Made by a program: the position numbers and the translations under genes
The notes under the pieces: generated by a model
The model's database searches: none
Told to the model about the DNA's origin: nothing
Seen by the model: only the letters and a program-made list of their open reading frames with translations
Part shown: in pieces, positions 1 to 3,951 of the stretch
Position numbering within the stretch: the first letter of the stretch is position 1
How the letters are laid out: the number at the start of each line of letters is the position of its first letter
From: an uncultured Clostridium sp.
GTDB taxonomy: Bacteria; Bacillota; Clostridia; Clostridiales; Clostridiaceae
Direction of reading: 5' to 3'
Length of the DNA: 6,341 bases
Assembly (NCBI RefSeq): GCF_937920395.1
Contig: NZ_CALEVF010000179.1
Span: forward strand, 1 to 6,341

Positions 1-77
1 AAAGATTTTCCTCTTCTATATACTGTTCTAAATTCAGTATTCTTTCTAATTCTGTATTTCTTAACATTAATCTTCAT
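1..77 (-). CDS. rnpA: Ribonuclease P protein component, N-terminal part (cut by window edge)
   Basis: RnpA is the small basic protein subunit of RNase P; with the catalytic RNA it removes 5' leaders from precursor tRNAs. Only the first 25 codons are inside the window, ending in the 26th. The minus-strand translation starts MKINVKKYRIRKNTEF and continues RTVYRRGKS, which matches the conserved RnpA start (basic stretch, then an FR-VY-RGKS motif). The ATG at 77-75 is chosen because the conserved block begins shortly after it and a purine-rich GAGGGCGG lies a few bases upstream (about 83-90). It follows rpmH by 52 bases on the same strand, the usual order, and is probably co-transcribed from the rpmH promoter. 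No promoter of its own is visible. The remaining three quarters of the protein lie outside the window. Confidence 0.93.
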   Translation of the reverse strand, partial: MKINVKKYRIRKNTEFRTVYRRGKS

Positions 78-90
78 ATTAGCCGCCCTC

Positions 91-111
91 TTTTCCGCAA
101 ATTGCAGAAAA
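91..111 (-). promoter_or_regulatory. Second hairpin in the rpmH-rnpA gap, overlapping the U tract of the first
   Basis: Bases 91-98 can pair with 104-111 in the minus-strand transcript: eight pairs, including one G-U at 96/106, around an A/T loop. The 104-111 arm shares bases 108-111 with the U run of the terminator-like hairpin upstream, so this hairpin removes most of that U run when it forms. The rnpA SD follows directly. The pairing is seen; a regulatory role is inference. Confidence 0.3.
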
Positions 112-128
112 AGGCCACATTAGCGGCC
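108..128 (-). terminator. Terminator-like hairpin between rpmH and rnpA (likely partial or attenuating)
   Basis: On the minus strand, just after the rpmH stop codon, GGCCGC (128-123) pairs with GTGGCC (118-113) across a four-base TAAT loop, with one G-U pair, and five U residues follow (112-108). This is the form of a small intrinsic terminator. Because rnpA follows with no promoter of its own, it more plausibly lowers read-through than ends transcription fully. That would fit the much greater need for L34 than for RnpA. Confidence 0.5.
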
Positions 129-129
129 C

Positions 130-264
130 TTATGCTGTCAATCTTTTTCTACCTTTTTGTCTTCTTTTTTGAAGAATATTTCTGCCAGAAGCGGTTTTCA
201 TTCTCTTTCTGAATCCGTGTTCTTTTTTTCTTTGTCTTTTTTTCGGTTGGTAAGTCATGAACAT
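130..264 (-). CDS. rpmH: 50S ribosomal protein L34 (bL34)
   Basis: This very small basic protein of the large ribosomal subunit packs into 23S rRNA. The minus-strand ORF has 44 codons and a TAA stop, the usual length for bL34. It begins [20 protein letters not shown], continues with an RM-TASGRN segment, and ends in GRKRLTA; these are the family hallmarks, with Lys and Arg making up nearly half the residues. The ATG at 264-262 is preferred to the second ATG two codons later because an AGGGGG SD (280-275) lies ten bases before it and MFMTYQ starts are common in clostridial L34. It is transcribed away from dnaA from the consensus promoter at 342-370. A terminator-like hairpin follows the stop, then rnpA. 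Nothing is missing or unusual in the protein. Confidence 0.97.
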   Translation of the reverse strand: MFMTYQPKKRQRKKEHGFRKRMKTASGRNILQKRRQKGRKRLTA

Positions 265-285
265 ATCTGCTACACCCCCTTATTT

Positions 286-331
286 AACCATAACATCTTT
301 GCAACCATCTTCCAATCGCATATTTATGGTT
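286..331 (-). promoter_or_regulatory. Possible foldback in the rpmH 5' leader
   Basis: In the predicted minus-strand leader, AACCATAA (331-324) near the 5' end is complementary over eight bases to TTATGGTT (293-286), which ends six bases before the SD at 280-275. A second ATGGTT (308-303) lies in the loop and could compete for six of the same bases. The complementarity is seen; whether it forms or regulates L34 synthesis is unknown. Confidence 0.22.
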
Positions 332-341
332 TTACTATTAG

Positions 342-370
342 ATTATATAGTCACATACGCATATTGTCAA
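342..370 (-). promoter_or_regulatory. rpmH(-rnpA) promoter, full sigma-A consensus
   Basis: Read on the minus strand, TTGACA (370-365) and TATAAT (347-342) are separated by exactly 17 bases, a perfect match to the housekeeping sigma-A consensus at both hexamers and spacing. Transcription should start near 335, giving an rpmH leader of about 70 bases. This is the strongest promoter visible in the window, as expected for a ribosomal protein gene. Confidence 0.9.
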
Positions 371-422
371 GATAAGCATTTTTATTAATATTGTTAATAT
401 TTTTTATATTTATATATTTTTT

Positions 423-431
423 TGTGGATAA
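423..431 (-). promoter_or_regulatory. DnaA box (perfect TTATCCACA)
   Basis: TGTGGATAA on the plus strand is the exact complement of the consensus high-affinity DnaA box. It ends four bases before the -35 element of the putative dnaA promoter, so bound DnaA would touch RNA polymerase or compete with it. Confidence 0.9.
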
Positions 432-435
432 CTTC

Positions 436-464
436 TTGAACACCGTGTTAATTTTTGATATTAT
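436..464 (+). promoter_or_regulatory. Likely dnaA promoter
   Basis: TTGAAC (436-441) and TATTAT (459-464) are 17 bases apart, and the -10 is preceded by TGA, which makes an extended -10 (TGnTATTAT). The predicted start near 471 gives a leader of about 335 bases before the dnaA ATG. DnaA boxes lie on both sides (423-431 and 477-485), as expected for an autoregulated dnaA promoter. Other A/T-rich hexamers closer to dnaA have no convincing -35. Confidence 0.6.
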
Positions 465-476
465 ATAAGAAAGAAC

Positions 477-485
477 TGTGCATAA
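477..485 (-). promoter_or_regulatory. DnaA box (TTATGCACA)
   Basis: TGTGCATAA fits the relaxed consensus TTATNCACA on the minus strand. It lies just downstream of the predicted dnaA transcription start, a position where binding would block the promoter. Confidence 0.8.
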
Positions 486-502
486 CCTGTTTTTTTTAAA
501 AG

Positions 503-511
503 TTATTCACA
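503..511 (+). promoter_or_regulatory. DnaA box (TTATTCACA)
   Basis: This matches TTATNCACA on the plus strand. It is the left member of the three-box cluster at 503-535 and the only clear box of oriC1 in this orientation. Confidence 0.85.
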
Positions 512-514
512 ACT

Positions 515-523
515 TGTGGACAA
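515..523 (-). promoter_or_regulatory. DnaA box variant (TTGTCCACA)
   Basis: TGTGGACAA on the plus strand reads TTGTCCACA on the minus strand, one base from consensus (A to G at position 3). It is the central member of the three-box cluster. Confidence 0.7.
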
Positions 524-526
524 AAC

Positions 527-535
527 TGTGAATAA
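527..535 (-). promoter_or_regulatory. DnaA box (TTATTCACA)
   Basis: TGTGAATAA on the plus strand is the mirror copy of the box at 503-511 and the right member of the three-box cluster. Confidence 0.85.
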
Positions 536-703
536 CTACTACAATATTGTCTTAAACTTCTTTTTTCTTATATACTTTTTACTATATTAGCGGATTTATT
601 CTTTTTTTAATCTGTTAATAACTTTTTTTATATATTGTTAACAATTTATTTTTAGCTAAACATATAAACATAGTTATTAACATGTGTATATTTTTAACAC
701 TAT

Positions 704-712
704 TTATCAACA
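704..712 (+). promoter_or_regulatory. Weak DnaA-box-like site (TTATCAACA)
   Basis: One mismatch from TTATCCACA (C to A at position 6). It is followed by GC and an A/T-rich run, a faint echo of the box plus GC layout before the trio element in oriC2. In DNA this A/T-rich such 9-mers can arise by chance. Confidence 0.4.
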
Positions 713-805
713 GCTTACAATATATTATTTTATTGTTTATAACTCTGTTTATATATTGTTTGTTTTTACATAAAAAATTTTTTTATTTGAACTGGAGGGT
801 AGAAA

Positions 806-2158
806 ATGAGCACCCAAATTAAAGATATCTGGGAAAAAACCTTAAATATAATAAAAGGTGAACTTACAGAAGTTAGTTTTAATACTTGGATTAAAAGTAT
901 AGAACCTATGGCCTTAGATAATAATACATTTAAATTAGGTGTTCCTAATAATTTTACTAAAGATATTCTGGAAAATAGATATAAGGATTTAATAATGAAT
1001 GCAGTTAAATTACTTACTTCTAAAACATATAAAATAGAATTCTTTATATTATCTGAAGAAGTCGCCGAAATTGAGACCCCTAAAGCTAAACGAGAAGCCG
1101 AGAGACATAATCTCATTGTTAATGATGAAATGTCTGCAACACTAAACCCTAAATACACCTTTGATTCTTTTGTCATTGGCAATAGTAATAGGTTTGCTCA
1201 CGCTGCATCTCTCGCTGTAGCTGAATCTCCTGCTAAAGCATATAACCCACTATTTATTTATGGTGGTGTTGGACTTGGTAAAACGCATTTAATGCACGCA
1301 ATCGGTCATTATATATTAGCAAATAATCCGAAATCTAAGGTTGTTTATGTATCTTCTGAAAAATTTACAAACGAACTTATCAATTCTATTAAAGATGATA
1401 AAAACGTAGAATTTAGAAATAAATACAGAAATGTAGACGTACTTTTGATTGATGATATTCAATTTATTGCAGGTAAAGAACGTACACAAGAAGAGTTTTT
1501 TCATACATTCAATGATCTTCATGAAGCAAATAAGCAAATTATTCTATCTAGTGATAGACCTCCAAAAGAGATACCTACTCTAGAAGATAGGTTGAGATCA
1601 CGATTTGAATGGGGTCTTATAGCTGATATACAACCACCAGATTTTGAGACTAGAATTGCTATTTTAAAAAAGAAAGCAGATGTAGAAAATTTAGACATTC
1701 CAAATGAGGTACTTGTTTATATTGCAACAAAAATAAAATCCAACATAAGAGAATTAGAAGGTGCACTTATTAGAATAGTAGCATTCTCTTCACTAACTAA
1801 TAAAGAGATTGGAATAGATTTAGCATCAGAAGCACTTAAAGACATTATTTCTAGCAGAAATTCAAAACAAGTAACTATTGAGCTTATTCAGGATATAGTT
1901 TCTAGCTATTTTAATCTAAAAATTGAAGATTTTAAATCTTCAAGGCGAACTAGAAACATAACATTTCCAAGACAAATTGCAATGTACTTATGTAGAAAAC
2001 TTACAGATATGTCGCTACCTAAAATAGGTGAAGAGTTTGGAGGCCGTGATCATACAACGGTAATCCATGCATGCGAGAAGATCTCAAATGGTCTTAAAGT
2101 TGATGAAAATCTACAAGATAACATAGCAGAATTGACTAAAAAGATAAGCCAAAAATAA
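806..2158 (+). CDS. dnaA: Chromosomal replication initiator protein DnaA
   Basis: DnaA is the AAA+ ATPase that binds DnaA boxes, oligomerises when ATP-bound, melts the origin and recruits the replicative helicase. The 450-residue product has the usual length and all four domains: domain I (about 1-80, helicase/regulator contacts, with [12 protein letters not shown] at its start), a short variable linker (about 80-110), the AAA+ core (about 112-330) and the DNA-binding domain IV (about 345-450). Visible motifs are Walker A GGVGLGKT at 153-160, Walker B VLLIDD at 212-217, the arginine-finger block LEDRLRSRF at 259-267 (R266 as finger), sensor [10 protein letters not shown] with R315, and the DnaA signature GGRDHTTV at 412-419, which reads the DnaA box. 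The ATG is set by the SD GGAGGG at 794-799, six bases upstream. It lies between the two origin halves and its promoter is flanked by DnaA boxes, so autoregulation is likely. No key residue is missing. Confidence 0.99.
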   Translation: MSTQIKDIWEKTLNIIKGELTEVSFNTWIKSIEPMALDNNTFKLGVPNNFTKDILENRYKDLIMNAVKLLTSKTYKIEFFILSEEVAEIETPKAKREAERHNLIVNDEMSATLNPKYTFDSFVIGNSNRFAHAASLAVAESPAKAYNPLFIYGGVGLGKTHLMHAIGHYILANNPKSKVVYVSSEKFTNELINSIKDDKNVEFRNKYRNVDVLLIDDIQFIAGKERTQEEFFHTFNDLHEANKQIILSSDRPPKEIPTLEDRLRSRFEWGLIADIQPPDFETRIAILKKKADVENLDIPNEVLVYIATKIKSNIRELEGALIRIVAFSSLTNKEIGIDLASEALKDIISSRNSKQVTIELIQDIVSSYFNLKIEDFKSSRRTRNITFPRQIAMYLCRKLTDMSLPKIGEEFGGRDHTTVIHACEKISNGLKVDENLQDNIAELTKKISQK

Positions 2159-2204
2159 TATAATCACGTTACTAACAAATGTTAATACTATTTATATATA
2201 CTCC

Positions 2205-2213
2205 TGTGCATAA
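2205..2213 (-). promoter_or_regulatory. DnaA box (TTATGCACA)
   Basis: TGTGCATAA on the plus strand fits TTATNCACA on the minus strand and is identical to the oriC1 box at 477-485. Confidence 0.8.
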
Positions 2214-2233
2214 AATAATATGTAAAACCCAAC

Positions 2234-2242
2234 TGTTGATAT
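2234..2242 (-). promoter_or_regulatory. Weak DnaA-box-like site (ATATCAACA)
   Basis: Read on the minus strand it is ATATCAACA, two mismatches from consensus. It directly abuts the perfect box at 2243-2251 in the same orientation and is identical, inverted, to the 9-mer beside the trio block (2334-2342). Confidence 0.45.
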
Positions 2243-2251
2243 TGTGGATAA
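2243..2251 (-). promoter_or_regulatory. DnaA box (perfect TTATCCACA)
   Basis: TGTGGATAA on the plus strand is an exact complement of the consensus box; it is the left half of the oriC2 inverted pair. Confidence 0.9.
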
Positions 2252-2272
2252 CTGTGATTTTTTTTTGCATAC

Positions 2273-2281
2273 TTATCCACA
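2273..2281 (+). promoter_or_regulatory. DnaA box (perfect TTATCCACA)
   Basis: Exact consensus on the plus strand; right half of the oriC2 inverted pair, about 60 bases before the trio block. Confidence 0.9.
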
Positions 2282-2333
2282 ATTAGTTTTACCAAGCTTT
2301 GTTACGTAGTAACGCATGAGATAGGTTTTTAAC

Positions 2334-2400
2334 ATATCAACAGCCCCTACTACTATTACTACTATAATTTATTATTATCTTACCTATCTTTTATCAATTT
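2334..2400 (+). other. Predicted unwinding element: box, GC cluster, DnaA-trios, A/T-rich DUE
   Basis: The order is ATATCAACA (2334-2342, weak DnaA box), GCCC (2343-2346), then six in-register triplets at 2347-2364 reading CTA CTA CTA TTA CTA CTA, then nearly pure A/T DNA to about 2380 and a T-rich stretch to 2400. The opposite strand reads TAG/TAA triplets, which fits the DnaA-trio motif described in B. subtilis, where DnaA filaments extend from the adjacent box onto single-stranded trios to open the origin. The match in order, spacing and triplet sequence is strong; melting here is inferred. Confidence 0.88.
2363..2368 (+). promoter_or_regulatory. Possible -10 element for dnaN
   Basis: A perfect TATAAT overlaps the end of the trio block, about 60 bases before the dnaN ATG. 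No acceptable -35 lies 16-18 bases upstream (that region is the GC cluster and weak box), so this may be chance in A/T-rich DNA. dnaN may be read mainly from the dnaA promoter. Confidence 0.25.
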
Positions 2401-2404
2401 CCCA

Positions 2405-2413
2405 TGTGGATAA
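2405..2413 (-). promoter_or_regulatory. DnaA box (perfect TTATCCACA) overlapping the dnaN SD
   Basis: TGTGGATAA on the plus strand runs directly into the SD AAGGAGGT (2412-2419), sharing bases 2412-2413. It is the last box of oriC2, placed beyond the trio and A/T-rich segment so that the opening region is bracketed by boxes. Confidence 0.9.
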
Positions 2414-2428
2414 GGAGGTCTTTTTTTT

Positions 2429-3538
2429 ATGAAATTTATATGTGAAAAATCAATGTTACAAGAAGCAATTTCAAATGTTCAAAAAGCAATTACTGGAAAA
2501 TCAACAATGCCTGTATTACAAGGAATATTACTAGATGCCAGAAATGGTGAAGTAACACTTATAGGATCTGATATAGATTTAAGTATTGAAGCTAAAATTA
2601 CTGCAGACATTATGGAAGATGGAAGTGTTGTTTTAGATTCTAAGCTTTTCGGTGAAATTATAAGAAAGTTACCTAATAGCGCAGTAGAAATAAGTTCGGA
2701 TGAAAATAATTCTATTAAAATAGTTTGTCAAAAGTCTTATGCAACTATAATACATATGGATAGTGAGGATTATCCTAGCTTGCCTGATATAATTGAAAAT
2801 ATGGTTTTTTCAATATCTCAAAAATTATTAAAAAACATGATGAAGGGAACTATCTTTGCAGTTGCTCAAGATGAAACTAGACCAATTCTAACTGGAGTTT
2901 TGTTTGAAATAAAAGATAAGAAACTTAATTTAGTAGCATTAGATGGCTATAGAGTTGCATTTAGAAGTGAGCCAGTGGATAATGATTCTAGTATAAATGC
3001 TGTAATTCCAGGTAAGACATTAAGTGAAGTATCAAAAATACTAGAGGAAACAGATGAAGTAGTAAATATAACATTCACACCAAATCATATTTTATTTAAT
3101 CTTGGAAAAACTAAGGTGATATCAAGGTTACTAGAAGGTGAATTTATAAAATATAGCTCAATAATACCAGAAGAATATAATTTGAAAATAACAGTTAAAA
3201 GGGCCGAATTACTAAATTGTATAGAACGTGCTTCTTTGATGGCAAAAGAGGGAAATACCAATCTAGTTAAATTTAATATAGAAGAAGATAACATGATAAT
3301 CACATCCAATTCTCAATTGGGAAAGGCTAGAGAAGAAATAAATATAATTCTGCAAGGAGAGCCACTTCAAATTGCATTTAACTCAAAATACCTAATTGAA
3401 CTCCTTAAAATAATGGATGAAGAAGAAATTGTTATGGAATTTTCTAGCGGTGTTAATCCATGTGTTGTAAGAAATAAAGAAAAAAACAACTGCACATACA
3501 TGGTATTACCAGTAAGAATAAGAGCAACAAATAATTAA
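2429..3538 (+). CDS. dnaN: DNA polymerase III beta subunit (sliding clamp)
   Basis: DnaN forms a ring-shaped dimer that encircles DNA and tethers the replicative polymerase and many repair proteins. The 369-residue product has normal length for three clamp folds (about 1-122, 128-247, 249-369). Seen motifs are the N-terminal MKFICEKSMLQEAISNVQKA block with the following STMPVLQGILLDA, SEDYPSLP at 112-119, the domain II loop ALDGYRVAFR from 170, and the C-terminal YMVLPVRI at 357-364, which forms part of the pocket that binds clamp-binding peptides. The ATG is fixed by a near-perfect SD AAGGAGGT at 2412-2419, nine bases upstream. It follows dnaA across oriC2 and precedes yaaA by 41 bases with no terminator, so dnaA, dnaN and yaaA are probably co-transcribed at least in part. 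The protein looks complete and ordinary. Confidence 0.99.
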   Translation: MKFICEKSMLQEAISNVQKAITGKSTMPVLQGILLDARNGEVTLIGSDIDLSIEAKITADIMEDGSVVLDSKLFGEIIRKLPNSAVEISSDENNSIKIVCQKSYATIIHMDSEDYPSLPDIIENMVFSISQKLLKNMMKGTIFAVAQDETRPILTGVLFEIKDKKLNLVALDGYRVAFRSEPVDNDSSINAVIPGKTLSEVSKILEETDEVVNITFTPNHILFNLGKTKVISRLLEGEFIKYSSIIPEEYNLKITVKRAELLNCIERASLMAKEGNTNLVKFNIEEDNMIITSNSQLGKAREEINIILQGEPLQIAFNSKYLIELLKIMDEEEIVMEFSSGVNPCVVRNKEKNNCTYMVLPVRIRATNN

Positions 3539-3579
3539 ATAAGTATATCTAAAAAAATTAATATAAAGGCGGTTTTAAA

Positions 3580-3786
3580 ATGAATGAAATACAAGTAGAT
3601 ACAGGTATAATAAAATTAGATGCTTTTTTAAAGTGGGCTGGAATAGCATCACAAGGGTCGGAAGCAAAATTTTATATAAAAAATGAAGAAGTTAAACTTA
3701 ATGGTGTTGTAGAAACTCAAAGAGGTAAAAAATTAGTCAAGGGTGACATAATTGAATTTAATAATGAGTCATATAAAATAATTTAA
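3580..3786 (+). CDS. yaaA: S4-domain RNA-binding protein YaaA
   Basis: This 68-residue protein is nearly all a single S4-like RNA-binding fold: IKLDAFLKWAGIASQGSEAK, then a strand-turn region with NEEVKLNGVVETQRGKKLVKGD and a final strand IIEFNNESYKII. The family is the small S4 protein encoded between dnaN and recF in Bacillus and Clostridium, where the name yaaA is used; a role in ribosome assembly or RNA binding has been suggested for it. It is not the E. coli YaaA of peroxide stress. The start is supported by the SD AAAGGCGG (3565-3572) seven bases before the ATG. It follows dnaN closely and is probably on the same mRNA. The hairpin at 3821-3856 lies 34 bases after its stop. Family assignment is firm; biological role is uncertain. 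Confidence 0.93.
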   Translation: MNEIQVDTGIIKLDAFLKWAGIASQGSEAKFYIKNEEVKLNGVVETQRGKKLVKGDIIEFNNESYKII

Positions 3787-3814
3787 ATAAATTTAATAAC
3801 AAAAGTTTTAATTA

Positions 3815-3856
3815 TAAAAAGTGCATCGGAAAATTATAAAATAATATTCGGTGCAC
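3815..3856 (-). terminator. Long imperfect hairpin in the yaaA-recF gap; terminator-like only on the minus strand
   Basis: GTGCATCG (3821-3828) pairs with CGGTGCAC (3849-3856), eight pairs with one T-G. After a bulged G at 3829, bases 3830-3837 pair with 3841-3848 with one mismatch, leaving an AAA loop. Read rightward, no T run follows, so it is a poor terminator for yaaA. Read leftward, a TTTTT run (complement of 3816-3820) follows the stem directly, the form of an intrinsic terminator that would stop antisense transcription heading into yaaA and dnaN. It could instead be an mRNA 3'-end stabiliser or a protein-binding site. The structure is clear; the role is inferred. Confidence 0.45.
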
Positions 3857-3926
3857 AATTTATGCCTAAAATAAAAAAAACATAAGAATTTATTTATACA
3901 TATAAAATAATAAAATTATATATATA

Positions 3927-3935
3927 TGTTATAAT
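3927..3935 (+). promoter_or_regulatory. Possible extended -10 promoter for recF-remB-gyrB
   Basis: TGTTATAAT is a perfect extended -10 (TGnTATAAT) at the end of a very A/T-rich stretch. There is no recognisable -35 seventeen bases upstream. Predicted initiation near 3942 would place the start at the recF SD, leaving a leader of about ten bases, which is unusually short. recF may also be read through from dnaA-dnaN-yaaA. Confidence 0.4.
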
Positions 3936-3951
3936 CTTAATAGGTGATTGT

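Larger units (their letters stand above)
501..537. repeat. Inverted repeat formed by two DnaA boxes around a third
   Basis: AGTTATTCACA (501-511) and TGTGAATAACT (527-537) are perfect 11-base inverted copies. A third box occupies the 15-base spacer. The three 9-mers begin at 503, 515 and 527, an exact 12-base step with three-base gaps. Confidence 0.85.
371..805. other. oriC1: upstream part of the bipartite replication origin and dnaA leader
   Basis: This 435-base gap between the divergent rpmH promoter and dnaA contains no gene. Its left part (423-535) holds five DnaA boxes and the likely dnaA promoter. Bases 371-422 and 538-790 are extremely A/T-rich, with many T runs and TGTTAAYAA-like 9-mers, and one near-match box at 704-712. 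A box cluster upstream of dnaA paired with another before dnaN is the known bipartite arrangement in Bacillus and Clostridioides. I infer that this half mainly loads DnaA and regulates dnaA, while unwinding occurs downstream of dnaA, where the trio element lies. No tRNA, small RNA or transposon signal was seen here. Confidence 0.85.
2241..2283. repeat. Inverted repeat made by two perfect DnaA boxes
   Basis: ATTGTGGATAA (2241-2251) and TTATCCACAAT (2273-2283) are perfect 11-base inverted copies separated by 21 bases that include a ten-base T run. The two consensus boxes point away from each other. Confidence 0.85.
2159..2428. other. oriC2: downstream part of the origin, with DnaA boxes and unwinding element
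   Basis: This 270-base gap between dnaA and dnaN contains no gene. From left to right it holds a box at 2205-2213, a contiguous pair at 2234-2251, a perfect box at 2273-2281 facing the previous one, a small palindrome at 2301-2313, then a weak box, GC cluster and DnaA-trio block at 2334-2364 running into A/T-rich DNA to about 2400, and a last perfect box at 2405-2413 fused to the dnaN SD. In Bacillus subtilis and Clostridioides difficile the origin opens in the dnaA-dnaN gap; the same is inferred here. Confidence 0.9.

Noticed and set aside
157..375. 72-codon plus-strand open frame, [14 protein letters not shown]...
   Set aside because: It lies antisense to rpmH, its leader and its promoter, has no SD, and its composition is that of reversed L34 codons.
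766..1182. 138-codon minus-strand open frame
   Set aside because: Antisense shadow of the dnaA 5' half; no SD or family resemblance, and dnaA is unmistakable on the other strand.
1316..1537. 73-codon minus-strand open frame
   Set aside because: Antisense shadow inside the AAA+ region of dnaA.
2301..2313. GTTAC-GTA-GTAAC palindrome after dnaA as a dnaA terminator
   Set aside because: The stem is only five pairs with a three-base loop and no T run follows directly; too weak for an intrinsic terminator.
3085..3309. 74-codon minus-strand open frame
   Set aside because: Antisense shadow inside dnaN, without an SD or recognisable motif.
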